A stretch of 64,000 nt of DNA, from the NCBI GenBank assembly GCA_902763865.1, contig CACWTR010000008.1, positions 79,481-143,480 on the forward strand, given 5' to 3'. Below are positions 42,101 through 51,569 of this stretch, in pieces (position 1 is the stretch's first letter; each line of letters opens with the position of its first letter). The notes beneath the pieces were generated by a model, which was given only the letters and a program-made list of their open reading frames with translations, was not told the DNA's origin and searched no databases. Position numbers and translations under genes: made by a program. Source of the DNA: an uncultured Bacteroidales bacterium (lineage in GTDB: Bacteria > Bacteroidota > Bacteroidia > Bacteroidales > Bacteroidaceae).

Positions 42101-43116
42101 TTGGGATTGCTTTCTTCGTTGTAGTACGTCATGTTCTTGTAGTTGGCCTCGGTAGCGATTTCCTGCGGGAGCACTGAACCGACGTTGACCCACTTGCCGC
42201 CTACGAACTTGTATTCGCAGTTGTCGGTGTTGAGGACGGCCAGCTTGCCATCGTAGGTTGTCAGGCTTTCCAGGTCGTTGACAGCTTCCATGACGCCCCA
42301 CTTCTCGTACTGTCCGAGGTTGTTGAGGGCATAGATTTCGCCTGTCACGTAGTCGCAGATGAAGGGTTCTGTGCCGGTGTAGGTTGCGGCGTTGGCAACG
42401 TACTTAGCCTCGGGCTGCACTACGGTGACGGCTGTTTCCTTGGACCAGCGGTTTCCGTTTTCCTCGTCGATGATGGTGGTCACGGTGCAGGTGCCTACGG
42501 CTACGCCGGTCACCTTGCCGTTAGCGGCAACGGTGGCTATCTTTGCGTCGCTGGTGGTGTAGGAGACGGCCTTGGGTGTGCCTTCCATTGTGAACTCAAT
42601 CTGTGCGCTCTGTGCTATGCCGACGGTGAGTTCCTGTGTCCAGGATGTCACGGGGTCGTTGCCTGTGTTGGAGAGCGTGTAATCTACCGCAATCTTTGTG
42701 ATGCGGAAGTTGTTAGTGCAGTTGAATGTCACCTCCTTTGTGTCGTCCAACGCGTTCCATTCTCCTTTGTAGAATTCGCCGGTGCTGGCCTCGGCATTGC
42801 CATTCTGGTTGGCGGGGTTGGTGCTGATTTTGATGCTGTTGAGTGTGGCGGCTCCTGATGCAGCTACTATGATTTTGTGGTCTTTCGAGAGTGGAATCAC
42901 TGTGCTGACACCGGCTGAGCCTTCTAAGTCATCCTGCCTGGCGATGGTGACTGTCACGGGTGCAGGAGCTCCGTCCCATGTGTAGGGAAGGTCAATGTTT
43001 GTCTTGTCGGCTGGCAGCGATGCCTTCAGGTCACTTACCTTGAAAGTAACCTCGTCGGCAAATAGCTGACCAAACCCAAGCACAAACGAAGCAAAAATTA
43101 ATAGATGTTTCTTCAT
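39166..43116 (-). CDS. Giant secreted Ig-like/discoidin protein with T9SS-like C-terminal tail
   Basis: 1316 residues. Signal peptide about 1-20 ('LGFGQLFADE'). Domains in order: a galactose-binding-like region (about 20-150); a bacterial Ig-like group 2 domain ('DAKIATVAANGKVTGVAVG', about 170-235); a carbohydrate-binding-like region (about 320-490); a concanavalin/LamG-like region (about 500-720); a second Ig-like domain ('DESIATVAADGTVTGLSAG', about 765-815); and an F5/8 type C (discoidin) domain ('RTPRNWKLEGSNDNQSWFVI', about 825-960). A sandwich module with 'HDDDYAIYVNG' and 'EQNWGGAYCDFYL' (about 1060-1165) and the tail 'YNVAGQRIQKMQKGINIVGG' end it. Probable surface glycan-binding adhesin exported by T9SS. 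It has no GLUG repeats but the same flanking unit as the two GLUG loci. Confidence 0.85.
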   Translation of the reverse strand: MKKHLLIFASFVLGFGQLFADEVTFKVSDLKASLPADKTNIDLPYTWDGAPAPVTVTIARQDDLEGSAGVSTVIPLSKDHKIIVAASGAATLNSIKISTNPANQNGNAEASTGEFYKGEWNALDDTKEVTFNCTNNFRITKIAVDYTLSNTGNDPVTSWTQELTVGIAQSAQIEFTMEGTPKAVSYTTSDAKIATVAANGKVTGVAVGTCTVTTIIDEENGNRWSKETAVTVVQPEAKYVANAATYTGTEPFICDYVTGEIYALNNLGQYEKWGVMEAVNDLESLTTYDGKLAVLNTDNCEYKFVGGKWVNVGSVLPQEIATEANYKNMTYYNEESNPNGGWYCRWGYANTFNRFVYDAETNVNSVNPYEGAGGWEPYQSFKIEGLNPGDTYKVSFKYTGSAWRSWSSYTKLPFYVLNNPDFGSTLYVEEPNNEVLAVALLPNTETTDQEYTLQFVADKDFCVLAVQFGVCDDGSHDPAFAFKFADLKIERVPIVEQYVNNFKLVAFDNNAYTPLAYIESTSAARENAFTLPYIPVTETQISTKFTVYDSSNGWCGIFCARNTHAGTGISLYMNGNKANFGYFTGGTTGSGDNFAPFSVNTEYEVIADVTKLVVNGTEYPTGNTVTNPTSRKLSLFANPEWDNPMRGRINYCTIKEGEETIFDFQPVMRHDGVFGYYDATKKLFVQPARGSYDGYGYGKLEDQTYVTFSKETRIAIVGTTAQFLPDVQNLDGATFTWTTSDESIATVAADGTVTGLSAGKVIITATTDADNGWTASYELTVSEPNYVRRDVNGVGYAIITGGNGWGDSPLSALIDNDATTKFGCSGAGDAWAIIIASEPVAVQQYSFVTGADTYNNPGRTPRNWKLEGSNDNQSWFVIDQQEQNYKVKTSNMEQTVFEVNGTDTYKFFKFSADNFNGGFQLGEFWINAQALNFAEKPEARVEATCTAEGKVVYEDAATHVLYVKPIPATGHFYQDGVCSVCGAKASEPVLLANGQEHDYVAKFRHMIGSENDRNIEEGWNTADFDDSAWDEMVMPLGTAGYGVQHTIWQNEYNTFWFRRNFYVENPDAITKLTLKVLHDDDYAIYVNGTLIDEAGGWTNGTDWVNLDVDPSLLVQGNNVVAMYIEQNWGGAYCDFYLVGNAGATIEVSDAGYATFVAPVDVDFSGNEAITANAVTFDGNYVQLTPVTTVPAYQAVVVKAAEGTYTVPATSDAVLEATNELVAATTDVLTNGNQYVLAKVDETVGFYKASGTIAEGKGFLEINSAVKAFYPFAANDATGINAVEIAEENAPIYNVAGQRIQKMQKGINIVGGKKVLK

Positions 43117-43167
43117 ACTTTTTTTTGTTTAGTTAATAATTAAGGTTAATTAATATGTTTTCTGCCC

Positions 43168-43175
43168 CAAAGTTA
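43168..43175 (-). promoter_or_regulatory. -7 box (TAACTTTG) of giant gene 3
   Basis: TAnnTTTG on the minus strand; leader of about 50 nt. Confidence 0.6.
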
Positions 43176-43277
43176 TATATTTTTTTAATAATGTGCAAGT
43201 GTGCCTGCATTTATTTTTTGATTTTCTTCGTTTCTTTCTCTCTCCCTTGCCGTGTACGGAGCTTTGGCTATACGGAG

Positions 43278-43318
43278 AACCCCTCCGAGGCATCCTGCCG
43301 GACGCTCGGAGGGGTTAT
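43278..43318 (-). terminator. Hairpin downstream of asd
   Basis: Perfect 10-bp stem CCCCTCCGAG / CTCGGAGGGG with a 15-nt loop, 53 nt after the asd stop. No strong T-run on the minus strand, so a terminator role is probable rather than certain. Confidence 0.55.
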
Positions 43319-43370
43319 TTAAGGGAAAGCGGCTTTTTCTGCTTGACTTTATTTGACGAACCAGTCGCCT

Positions 43371-44381
43371 TTACTTGATGTTGCCCACCTCAATCAGGTA
43401 CTCTGCAATCTGCACAGCATTGAGGGCGGCACCTTTCTTTATCTGGTCGCTGACGAGCCAGAAGGCGATGCCGTTGGGGTTGGCAAGGTCCTTGCGTACA
43501 CGGCCTACGAAGACGTCGTCGCAGCCTTCGTGGAAGAGGGGCATGGGGTAGGTAGAGGAGGAGGGGTTATCCTCCAGCTGGAGCCCTTTGCCCTGGCGGA
43601 CGGCCTCTTGGAACTCTTCGACGCTGACGGGGCGTTCCGTCTCGGCCCAGACGCTTTCGCTATGGCAGCGCAGAGAGGGGACGCGTACGCACATGGCGCT
43701 GACCTCGCAGTCGGTGTGCATGATTTTCTTCGTCTCGTTGTACATCTTCATCTCCTCCTTCGTGTAGCCGTTGTCGCAGAAGACGTCGATCTGCGGTATC
43801 ACGTTGAAGGCGAGCTGGTAGGCGAACTTCTCCACGGTCGGTTTCTCTCCGGCCAGCACCTGTCGGTACTGCTCGTAGAGCTCGGCCATAGCTGCTGCTC
43901 CGGCTCCGCTGGCGGCTTGGTAGCTGCTGACATGCACGCGACGTATGTGGGAGATGTTCTCCAGGGCCTGCAGCGCCACGACCATCATGATGGTGGTGCA
44001 GTTGGGGTTGGCGATGATGCCTCTCGGACGGTTGAGCGCGTCTGCGGCATTGCATTCGGGGACCACCAGGGGCACGTCCGGATCCATGCGGAAGGCGCTG
44101 GAGTTGTCGATCATCACGGCTCCGTGCCGGGTGATGGTCTCGGCAAATTCCTTGCTCGTGCCGCCTCCGGCGCTGGTGAAGGCTATGTCAACGCCCCGGA
44201 AGTCATCGTTGTGCTGCAGAAGCTTCACTTCAATTTCCTTGCCCCGGAAGGTGTATTTCCGTCCCGCGCTGCGCTGGCTGCCGAAAAGCAGCAGCTCGTC
44301 AATCGGGAAATTTCTCTCGTCCAGTACTCGCAGGAATTCCTGCCCAACGGCACCGCTGGCACCTACAATTGCTACCCTCAT
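43371..44381 (-). CDS. asd: Aspartate-semialdehyde dehydrogenase
   Basis: 336 residues, standard length. It reduces aspartyl phosphate to aspartate semialdehyde with NADPH, the branch point to lysine/diaminopimelate, threonine and methionine. Nucleotide-binding 'GASGAVG' at 7-13, '[10 protein letters not shown]' at 91-100, catalytic Cys128 in 'ANPNCTT', and '[13 protein letters not shown]' near 230 with the conserved Arg and His. A promoter box at 44501-44508 leaves a leader of about 115 nt. Confidence 0.95.
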   Translation of the reverse strand: MRVAIVGASGAVGQEFLRVLDERNFPIDELLLFGSQRSAGRKYTFRGKEIEVKLLQHNDDFRGVDIAFTSAGGGTSKEFAETITRHGAVMIDNSSAFRMDPDVPLVVPECNAADALNRPRGIIANPNCTTIMMVVALQALENISHIRRVHVSSYQAASGAGAAAMAELYEQYRQVLAGEKPTVEKFAYQLAFNVIPQIDVFCDNGYTKEEMKMYNETKKIMHTDCEVSAMCVRVPSLRCHSESVWAETERPVSVEEFQEAVRQGKGLQLEDNPSSSTYPMPLFHEGCDDVFVGRVRKDLANPNGIAFWLVSDQIKKGAALNAVQIAEYLIEVGNIK

Positions 44382-44500
44382 AATGTTCTGTCGTTTGGTT
44401 GTTTAGTGTTTTGTCGTTCAGGGGAAAGCACCTGCCGGTTGCGGGGATGTTTCCCGGGCTGCCGGGCGACTGGAATCTCCCCCTGGCGACTAAGCGTGTG

Positions 44501-44508
44501 CAAAGTTA
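44501..44508 (-). promoter_or_regulatory. -7 box (TAACTTTG) of asd
   Basis: TAnnTTTG on the minus strand, about 120 nt before the ATG. The leader is GC-rich, unlike other leaders here; no known riboswitch fold was recognised. Confidence 0.6.
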
Positions 44509-44678
44509 CGAAAAAAAGAGATACGAAGAGCGGGGAACGGTTTTTTATTTGGCAAATGCCGCGGGTTTTTGACAAATGTCAAACGGACCGTGGCGGCGAT
44601 GGTCCGGTCTCAAGGAGCAAATCGACTGGTTGTGCTGCCGTGGCACACGCGATGTGTTCATTGCTTCATCGTGAACAA

Positions 44679-44726
44679 GCAATTGCTTCATCGCGATGAA
44701 GCAATTGCTCCATCGCGATGAAGCAA
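44679..44726. repeat. GCAATTGCTTCATCGCGATGAAGCAATTGC palindrome cluster (30-bp perfect palindrome, copy 1)
   Basis: 44679-44708 is a perfect 30-bp palindrome, centred on TCGCGA. A second 22-bp palindrome-like unit, one base changed, follows at 44705-44726, sharing TTGC. A related cluster is at 55530-55595; both are followed by AATCAA and then CGCGTCG. The 44382-44881 gap holds this cluster and the two divergent promoters; nothing else recognised. Confidence 0.85.
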
Positions 44727-44865
44727 TCAAGTCAACGCGTCGGCCCGTGCAAAAGTTCCCGTGAGCGGCACCGATTTCTGCTCGCGAAGTTCCGTTCATC
44801 AAGAAAAATGTTGGTGCGAGGGTTTATTTGTTCCCCATTCGCTTTCGGTTTTTTACTTTTTTTCG

Positions 44866-44873
44866 TATCTTTG
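44866..44873 (+). promoter_or_regulatory. -7 box (TATCTTTG) of the antiporter-subtilase gene
   Basis: TAnnTTTG only 8 nt before the ATG at 44882, so the transcript would have almost no leader. Confidence 0.6.
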
Positions 44874-44881
44874 CATGCGAA

Positions 44882-47800
44882 ATGAACACATCTGCCCTCA
44901 TAACCGACCCTACATGGATATTCTCCGTGGTAATGGGCATCATCCTGGTGGTGCCGTTGCTGTTCCGGCGGCTTCGTATTCCGCCGGTCATCGGTCTTAT
45001 CCTGGCAGGCATCCTTGTAGGTCCCTACGGCTTCAATCTGCTGGCTCACGACAGTTCCTTCAAGCTGTTCGGTCAGGTCGGTATATATTATATAATGTTC
45101 CTTGCCGGTCTGGAGCTGGAGATGGGCAGCGTGGAGCATTACGGGCAGGCTGGGTTCCGTTTCGGTGTCCTGACCTTTGCCATCCCGTTCCTGCTCGGCT
45201 TGGGGACGAGTCTGTGGCTGCTCCACTACAGTTTGCCCACCAGTCTGCTGCTGGCCTGTCTCTATGCCAGTCATACGCTGGTCTCCTATCCTATCGTGGG
45301 GCGCTACGGCCTGAACCGTCACAGGGTGGTCGTCGTCAGTGTGGTAGCCACAGCCTTTGCTCTCTTTGCCGCCCTCTTGGTGCTGGCTCTGGTCGTGGGA
45401 GGTCAGAATCCCGACACGACCTGGCTCACCTGGCTCCTCTTCGGCCTGAAATGCCTTCTCTACGTCGGCTTCGTCGTCTTCCTGTTCCCCTTTGTAGGTC
45501 GCAGGTTCCTGCGCAGGTATCAGGACGGTGTGATGCAGTTCATCTTCATCCTGACCCTTGTGTTCATCAGCGCGTCGATGGCAAAGATGGTGGGACTGGA
45601 AGGCTTACTCGGCGCTTTCCTTGCCGGACTGACGGTCAACAGGCTCATTCCTAAGACCAGCCCGCTGATGTCGCGCCTGGAATTCGTAGGCAATGCCCTG
45701 TTCATCCCTTACTTCCTTATCGGCGTAGGCATGATTATCGACATAGGCATCCTCGTGCGCCATCCCGAGACGCACTGGCTCGTAGCCGTAATGGTGACGA
45801 CGGGCATACTCTCCAAGCTGATTGCCTCCGCCCTCATGGCATGGTCGATGGGCGAAAACAGGAGCGCAATGTGGCTGATGTTCGGACTGACCAATGCCCA
45901 TGCTGCCGGTGCCCTCGCCATCGTGACGATTGGCACCGCCCCCGGCATCCAGCTCATGAACGACGAGATACTGAGCGGTACCGTCATGCTGATCCTCATC
46001 AGCTGCACCGTCAGTGGTTTCGCCACCAGCCGCGGAGCCAGACAGATAGCCCTGAGCGACACTTCCTTCGAGGACAACCGCGGTTCGTATCACGGCAAGT
46101 GCCTCATCACTTACAGCCAGGAAGACAACGTCGATGTGATGACGCAGCTCGCCATTCTCATCCGCAACCCCTTCATCCCCGACAGCCTGATGGGACTCTG
46201 CGTCTCCTACGACAACGGGCAGAAGGAACTGACGGACAACAGCCATCGCAAGGGCCGTCTGCTCCTGGAGCAGGCACAGATGATAGCTGCGTCTGCCGAT
46301 GTTCCTATGGCTGTGCTCAACCGCATGAGCACCAACATCGCGGGCGGCATTCTCCACACGATGAACGAATACGACTGTGGCGAGGTCATTCTCTGCCTGA
46401 ATGACCGCTCGGGCGAAGGCACGAGGTCTTCGCTCGGCACTATTATAGACGATGTCGTCAACGGCAGCCACCGCGAGGTGATGCTGGTGCGCTGCATCGT
46501 GCCGCCGGGCAACATCCGCCGCGTCGCCGTCGTCGTTCCGCAGAAGGCAGAGTACGAGGTGGGCTTCTACAAGTGGCTGGAGCACATCTGTCGCATCGGC
46601 GAAGAGCTCGACTGCCACCTGGAGTATCACGCCCATCCCGACACCTTACCTTATATCAGAGGCTACATGGAGCAGAAGCACTCCCATGTCCGCTCGCACT
46701 ACGCCGAGATGGAGCAATGGTCGCAGTTCGTCGAGCTCCGCAACTTCATGAATAGCAGCAGTATGCTGGTGGCCGTCACAGCCCGTCCCGGCTTCATCTC
46801 TTACCAGAACCAGTTCGACGAGATTCCGCTGCTTCTCCACCGTCATTTCACGCAAACCAGCGTCATGATTCTCTATCCGGACCAGTGGGGCGAGCCGCAA
46901 GAAAGCATTTCCGTCTTTACGCCCAACGGCACAGCCGTACAGCGTCAGCCGCGTTCACTCAGCGGCATAATTCGCCGTTGGCTGTTCACAGCCCGTCGTA
47001 CAGCTGGCCTTCTGCTGGCCTTGTCGCTTCCGGTGCTTGCCGAGGCACAGCGTCCGCGCTTCGACAAGATGTCGCCCCTCGTCAGGCTTGCTGCGATGCA
47101 GGAGACAAGGGGCATGGAGCAAGGAGCAAGGAGCACGGGGCATGGAGCAAGGAGCATGGAGCTTGTCCCCCGCCCATCTCTTCTCGCCCTCGTCCAGTCC
47201 GACAGCGAAGAAGTCCTTGCACAGCACGGCTGCCGCACCTATGCCCGCTGGGGAAACATCTATGCCGCCACTGTGCCGAAAGCAGAACTGGCAGCCCTCT
47301 CTCTCCGGAGGGAAGTGAAGCGCATCGAGCGCGGCAAGCCCTGTACGGCCCTCACCGATACGTCCGCCATCATCACCCGTTCCGACCTGCTCCGTGTGGC
47401 TACACCTTCCCGCTCTGCCTATACGGGCAAAGGCGTCGTGGTCGGAGTGATGGACATCGGCTTCGACTTGACAAATCCCACCTTCTACAGCCGCGACCTC
47501 TCGACCTACCGCATCCGTTCCTTTTGGGACATGCTGGACTTCGGAGAAGGAAACACTTCCTCTGAGGATGAGTCCCGGGAAGATTCATTGCCTGTCGGGA
47601 CAGCCTACACCTCTGCCGAAGCCCTGCTCAGCAAAGCTTGCTCCTCCGACAGCCGCCTTCAGTATCACGGTTCGCACACAGCCAGTACAGCAGTCGGCAG
47701 CGGCTACGACTCGCCCTACGTAGGGATGGCACCGGATGCCGACCTCTGTCTCGTCTCCAACGCCGTCACCGACGACAAGGAACTCGTGCCCGACTCCCTT

Positions 47801-49099
47801 TGGGACTTCTTCGGACCAGTGGCCGACCTGCTCGGCTTCGCCTACATCTTCCGATACGCCGACAGCGTCGGGAAGCCCTGTGTCATCAACTTCAGCGAAG
47901 GCTCGCACGAAGACCTCTGGGGCGAAGCACAGCTCTACAGTACGGTCCTCGACAGCCTCGTGCGCCCAGGTCGTCTCATCTGCGCCTCCGCCGGCAACCA
48001 AAGCATTTTCGATACCTACATCCACAAGCCTGCCGGCAAGGAACGTGCCGCCGCACTCATCCTGCCAACCGGAGCCACTACCTACATGATGCTCCGCAGC
48101 CGCGGCAGCTTCAACATCTGCCTTGACTTCATGGGCTCGCCCACGGAGACGTTCCTCAACTACGAAGTGCCGATAGAAGATGTACTTGCTGCCGAGGACA
48201 GCCTGCTCGTTGACACCATAACGGCAGGACCGCTCACGTACCAGCTCATGTTCGGATGCTACCCGAGTTGTTACGACAGCAGCCAGCTCGTCACCGATGT
48301 CGTCATCACCATGATCGGCAAAGGCTACCTCAGCTCCGTGCAGATGGGAATCGGTGTCCGAGGCGAAGATGCCGACGTGGAAATCTTTCAGGAAGTAGGA
48401 TGGCTCACGAGCCGCGCCGAATATCCCAACCACCAGGACGCCGAAGCGACACATAACATTCACTTTCCCGCCTCTGACCCCAGCGTCATCTGTGTAGGCG
48501 CCACATCCTACAGGATAGGATTCCACAACTGCGACGGCACCTGGATGGACTACGACAGAGGTGCAGGCGGCGAAGTAGCCACCTATAGCAGTCGGGGACC
48601 GACCCTCAGCGGAGCCATGAAGCCAGACGTCGTTGCCCCGGGAACCAACATTGTTGCCGGATTCAACAGCTATTACACGGAGTTGAATCCCGGCGACTAC
48701 ATGATGGACTACGACGTGGCCCGCTACACCTTCCGCGAGCGCAACTATGCCTGGTCATCGCAGAGAGGAACCAGCATGGCCTGTCCCATCGTGGTCGGCA
48801 TCATTGCACAATGGATGGAAGCCGTCCCGGACCTCACGCAAGAACAAGTCATCGAGACCTTCCGGGCTACCTGTCGCCATCATGACCCCGAGCTCAACTA
48901 TCCCAACTACGATTACGGCTACGGCGAGATAGACGCTGAAGCCGGACTCGCATACCTGCTGGAGAACTGCGTGGGGATAGACGTCGTGCAAGGTCCGCGC
49001 CCCGCAACGCAGGGCAGCATCTACAACATCATAGGCCAGCGCCTGTGCAGACCTCAAAAGGGCATAAACATCATCAATGGTAAAAAAGTCTTGAAGTGA
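44882..49099 (+). CDS. Cation:proton antiporter fused in frame to a signal-peptide-bearing subtilase (S8) with T9SS-like tail
   Basis: 1405 residues in one uninterrupted frame. Residues 1-390 form a CPA2-type antiporter with about 12 membrane helices ('[20 protein letters not shown]' near 40, '[13 protein letters not shown]', '[17 protein letters not shown]'); 400-690 resemble the cytoplasmic regulatory/USP-like tail of such antiporters. At 698-722 a signal-peptide-like segment follows: basic 'RRWLFTARR', hydrophobic '[12 protein letters not shown]', cleavage site A-E-A/Q. Then a prodomain-like part and a subtilase domain with D858 ('VGVMDIGFD'), H929 ('YHGSHTAS'), the Asn of 'SAGNQS' and S1298 ('GTSMACP'), ending '[20 protein letters not shown]'. 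The open frame extends to an ATG at 44828, but the promoter box at 44866 supports 44882. No ATG/GTG start is seen at the subtilase junction. It is either a true fusion cut by signal peptidase or a lost stop codon. Confidence 0.8.
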   Translation: MNTSALITDPTWIFSVVMGIILVVPLLFRRLRIPPVIGLILAGILVGPYGFNLLAHDSSFKLFGQVGIYYIMFLAGLELEMGSVEHYGQAGFRFGVLTFAIPFLLGLGTSLWLLHYSLPTSLLLACLYASHTLVSYPIVGRYGLNRHRVVVVSVVATAFALFAALLVLALVVGGQNPDTTWLTWLLFGLKCLLYVGFVVFLFPFVGRRFLRRYQDGVMQFIFILTLVFISASMAKMVGLEGLLGAFLAGLTVNRLIPKTSPLMSRLEFVGNALFIPYFLIGVGMIIDIGILVRHPETHWLVAVMVTTGILSKLIASALMAWSMGENRSAMWLMFGLTNAHAAGALAIVTIGTAPGIQLMNDEILSGTVMLILISCTVSGFATSRGARQIALSDTSFEDNRGSYHGKCLITYSQEDNVDVMTQLAILIRNPFIPDSLMGLCVSYDNGQKELTDNSHRKGRLLLEQAQMIAASADVPMAVLNRMSTNIAGGILHTMNEYDCGEVILCLNDRSGEGTRSSLGTIIDDVVNGSHREVMLVRCIVPPGNIRRVAVVVPQKAEYEVGFYKWLEHICRIGEELDCHLEYHAHPDTLPYIRGYMEQKHSHVRSHYAEMEQWSQFVELRNFMNSSSMLVAVTARPGFISYQNQFDEIPLLLHRHFTQTSVMILYPDQWGEPQESISVFTPNGTAVQRQPRSLSGIIRRWLFTARRTAGLLLALSLPVLAEAQRPRFDKMSPLVRLAAMQETRGMEQGARSTGHGARSMELVPRPSLLALVQSDSEEVLAQHGCRTYARWGNIYAATVPKAELAALSLRREVKRIERGKPCTALTDTSAIITRSDLLRVATPSRSAYTGKGVVVGVMDIGFDLTNPTFYSRDLSTYRIRSFWDMLDFGEGNTSSEDESREDSLPVGTAYTSAEALLSKACSSDSRLQYHGSHTASTAVGSGYDSPYVGMAPDADLCLVSNAVTDDKELVPDSLWDFFGPVADLLGFAYIFRYADSVGKPCVINFSEGSHEDLWGEAQLYSTVLDSLVRPGRLICASAGNQSIFDTYIHKPAGKERAAALILPTGATTYMMLRSRGSFNICLDFMGSPTETFLNYEVPIEDVLAAEDSLLVDTITAGPLTYQLMFGCYPSCYDSSQLVTDVVITMIGKGYLSSVQMGIGVRGEDADVEIFQEVGWLTSRAEYPNHQDAEATHNIHFPASDPSVICVGATSYRIGFHNCDGTWMDYDRGAGGEVATYSSRGPTLSGAMKPDVVAPGTNIVAGFNSYYTELNPGDYMMDYDVARYTFRERNYAWSSQRGTSMACPIVVGIIAQWMEAVPDLTQEQVIETFRATCRHHDPELNYPNYDYGYGEIDAEAGLAYLLENCVGIDVVQGPRPATQGSIYNIIGQRLCRPQKGINIINGKKVLK
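47109..47164 (+). repeat. 8-unit heptanucleotide repeat (GGAGCAA type) within the subtilase linker
   Basis: Units GGGGCAT, GGAGCAA, GGAGCAA, GGAGCAC, GGGGCAT, GGAGCAA, GGAGCAT and GGAGCTT run without gaps, encoding residues about 743-761 between the signal peptide and the catalytic domain. Seven is not a multiple of three, so gain or loss of one unit would shift the frame and remove the catalytic domain. Confidence 0.9.
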
Positions 49100-49758
49100 T
49101 AGAGATTCGTAACATCAGGAAAAGCTTCGGCAGCCTTGAAGTGCTGAAGGGTATCGACCTCGACATAGAGCGGGGAAAAATAGTCAGCATCGTCGGCGCA
49201 AGCGGTGCAGGCAAGACAACCTTGCTGCAGATAATGGGCACACTCGACAAAGCCGACTCCGGCAGCGTCGTCATCGACGGCATCGATGTCTCGAAACTTA
49301 GCGATGCCAAGCGCTCTGCATTCCGGAACAAGCACATGGGCTTCGTCTTCCAGTTCCATCAGCTCCTTCCTGAGTTCACAGCACTGGAGAACGTCATGAT
49401 GCCGGCCCTCATCGGAGGAACATCCTGGCGCGAAGCAAGAAAAAGGGCAGAGGAGTTGCTTGCCTTCATGGGCCTTTCTGAACGTGCATCCCACAAGCCA
49501 AACGAACTCTCCGGTGGCGAGAAGCAACGAGTGGCCGTAGCCCGTGCCCTGGTCAACAAGCCTGACGTGGTATTTGCCGATGAGCCCAGCGGCTCCCTCG
49601 ACACTCAGAACAAACAAGAACTGCACCGCCTCTTCTTTGACCTCCGCGACCAAATGGGGCAAACCTTCGTCATCGTCACTCACGACGAACAGCTCGCCGA
49701 CCTTGCCGACCAGAAAATATCCATGCAGGACGGCATCATCGTGAGCCACAATCAGTAG
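49096..49758 (+). CDS. ABC transporter ATPase, LolD-like
   Basis: 220 residues. GTG start at 49096, overlapping the stop of the previous gene (GTGA), so translation is coupled. Walker A 'GASGAGKTT' (34-42), Q-loop '[21 protein letters not shown]' (abridged), signature 'LSGGEKQR', Walker B 'VVFADEPSG' and the H-loop 'IVTHD' are intact. '[19 protein letters not shown]' closely resembles LolD, the ATPase of the lipoprotein-release system LolCDE. No LolC/E permease is next to it; Bacteroidetes often encode these apart. It overlaps the sialidase-like gene's 3' end by 7 nt, tail to tail. Confidence 0.9.
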   Translation: MIEIRNIRKSFGSLEVLKGIDLDIERGKIVSIVGASGAGKTTLLQIMGTLDKADSGSVVIDGIDVSKLSDAKRSAFRNKHMGFVFQFHQLLPEFTALENVMMPALIGGTSWREARKRAEELLAFMGLSERASHKPNELSGGEKQRVAVARALVNKPDVVFADEPSGSLDTQNKQELHRLFFDLRDQMGQTFVIVTHDEQLADLADQKISMQDGIIVSHNQ

Positions 49759-51569
49759 AGTCTCTTCTTCCCTCCCTTGATGAAAATGCCGCGGTGTGTC
49801 AGGCAATCTGCTACCGGATGCCCCTGCAAATCGAATGTTCCCTGAAACGTCGCTTTCCCTTGAACGGCGTGTAAAGATGTTGCGTCGGGTTCGATGAGAT
49901 TGAGCAGCATCCATGTGGCGGGCTTTATCGGGGAAGCATCCGCGATGCGCTCCACGAGCTGCTGTGTGCCGTCGCCCGTTAGTACTTCCAGATTGACGCT
50001 GATATTTTGTCCGACAGGAGCTGTGCTGAGGCCAATAGCCGACCAAGGAATTGCCAGCTCCACACGATAGTTCGAGCTTGCAACACTTCCTGCCGCCTGT
50101 ACCGAAGGCATGTCAGTCTGCACCCACTCTCTTCCATTACCTTTGTCCGTGACGAGTGTGCCGTCAGGCAACAGGCGGAACCTGTAGGATGTGCCTATAG
50201 GAGTGTCGGTGCTGGCTCCTTTGCTCTCGACGCAGAGCGTCACACCGTCGGGATATGGCTCTTCGCTTCTTGCCTGCCGACGGAAGACGCAGCACGTCAT
50301 GTATAGCATCTCACGGTCATAGGAGAAGTCGGCATAGGAGAAGGTTCCCGTCTCGCAGCCCATCGGAACCTGTTGGGCCGACTTGGTGAAGTAGGCATCG
50401 TCGTCGGTGAGCTGGCCGTCGGTGAGTTGTGAGCCGTATGGTGCCTGGAAACGATTCATGGGGTAGCCCTTCATCATGACAATTTTGCCGTCCAGTCCTC
50501 CGACGGCTACCACGATGCCTGTGTCAACAACGGCCAGCGAGTTCCACAGGCAGTTCTTCGTCGTGCCTTGCAGAAAGGGCTTGGACATTGCCTTGAAGTC
50601 CTTTGCTTGTTTGTTGCCGACATAGACATACATCTTGTGGTTGTCGCCGTTGCCGTAGGTGGATTGATGCGAAAGGACGGTCTCGCCGTTTGGGAGGACC
50701 CGAAGGTAGGGAGCTCCGCCTTTTGCCTGCGGGCAGTAGTTGTAGTTGATGCTGCGATTGCGCTGGCTGCTTGTACCGCTGACGTAGAAGTTTCCCTTCC
50801 AATTATTGGTAAGCGTCGTGCGGACCGTAGTAGGGAGGAAGTCACCGACGCCGCTCCATCCATTGTCTTCAATGGCAACGACGATGTTCTTCCGGTCGCT
50901 AAGCAGCACGGGCACAGGCATTCCGTCGCGATATCCGCTGCGATAGGAGATGCGTTGAGGTTCTGTCCATGTCAGGCCGCCGTCGAAACTGCGGCAGAGT
51001 GATATCTGCTGGTCGCCATTGGTTGTGTAGGGGCTTTCATCTGCAAAGTAAAGTTGGAGTTCGCCGCTCGGAAGCTCGAGGAAGGAGGGTTCCCAGCATC
51101 CGTTTTCGAAGGTGCAGTCGGCGTCATAGACAAATATCTCGTTGCTCCAGCTGAGTCCGTTGTTGGTGCTTCTGCGTAGTCGTATGCCAAAGCGCCTGTC
51201 GCTGGTGTATGGTTGCGACGGACGTGGATTGTAGGCTACGAGGATGGTGCCATCGGCCAACTGGATGAGGTCCGGTACACAGTTGGGTGTGTTGTTTGCA
51301 TTCGGCGCGATGAGGGTAGGGGAGGTCCAGCTCTTTCCTTTGTTCGAGGAGAAACTTATCTTGATGCCTCCGCTCTCGCAGCAGGCCAGCAGCCGTCCGT
51401 TGTTCAACTCAATCATTCTGGCATAGCCTCCGCCGCTGAAGACGGTGACGGGATTCCGCGCGTCCCAAAAGATGCGACTGCCGTTGTAGCGGGCAATGGT
51501 GGCGGAAAAGGTGAAAAGCGAATAGTGAAGAGTTAATAATAGGAACGGGAGTAGGTTTTTCCTTTTCAT
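49752..51569 (-). CDS. Secreted sialidase-fold protein with CBM9-like domain and short sorting tail
   Basis: 605 residues with a signal peptide (about 1-24). A six-bladed propeller of BNR/Asp-box type covers about 30-400: '[11 protein letters not shown]', 'STNNGLSW' and 'SFDGGLTW' are Asp boxes. 'ESGGIKISF' and '[21 protein letters not shown]' suggest an exo-acting glycosidase (sialidase or GH93-type arabinanase); which one cannot be told. A CBM9/DOMON-like domain (about 420-555, '[15 protein letters not shown]') and a tail '[22 protein letters not shown]' follow. It starts inside the stop of the upstream M6 protease (ATGA overlap), third in that operon. Confidence 0.8.
   Translation of the reverse strand: MKRKNLLPFLLLTLHYSLFTFSATIARYNGSRIFWDARNPVTVFSGGGYARMIELNNGRLLACCESGGIKISFSSNKGKSWTSPTLIAPNANNTPNCVPDLIQLADGTILVAYNPRPSQPYTSDRRFGIRLRRSTNNGLSWSNEIFVYDADCTFENGCWEPSFLELPSGELQLYFADESPYTTNGDQQISLCRSFDGGLTWTEPQRISYRSGYRDGMPVPVLLSDRKNIVVAIEDNGWSGVGDFLPTTVRTTLTNNWKGNFYVSGTSSQRNRSINYNYCPQAKGGAPYLRVLPNGETVLSHQSTYGNGDNHKMYVYVGNKQAKDFKAMSKPFLQGTTKNCLWNSLAVVDTGIVVAVGGLDGKIVMMKGYPMNRFQAPYGSQLTDGQLTDDDAYFTKSAQQVPMGCETGTFSYADFSYDREMLYMTCCVFRRQARSEEPYPDGVTLCVESKGASTDTPIGTSYRFRLLPDGTLVTDKGNGREWVQTDMPSVQAAGSVASSNYRVELAIPWSAIGLSTAPVGQNISVNLEVLTGDGTQQLVERIADASPIKPATWMLLNLIEPDATSLHAVQGKATFQGTFDLQGHPVADCLTHRGIFIKGGKKRLY

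Noticed and set aside
44382-44500. Possible lysine riboswitch or leader peptide upstream of asd
   Set aside because: The GC-rich leader has short inverted repeats but I could not recognise L-box elements or a Lys/Thr-rich leader peptide.
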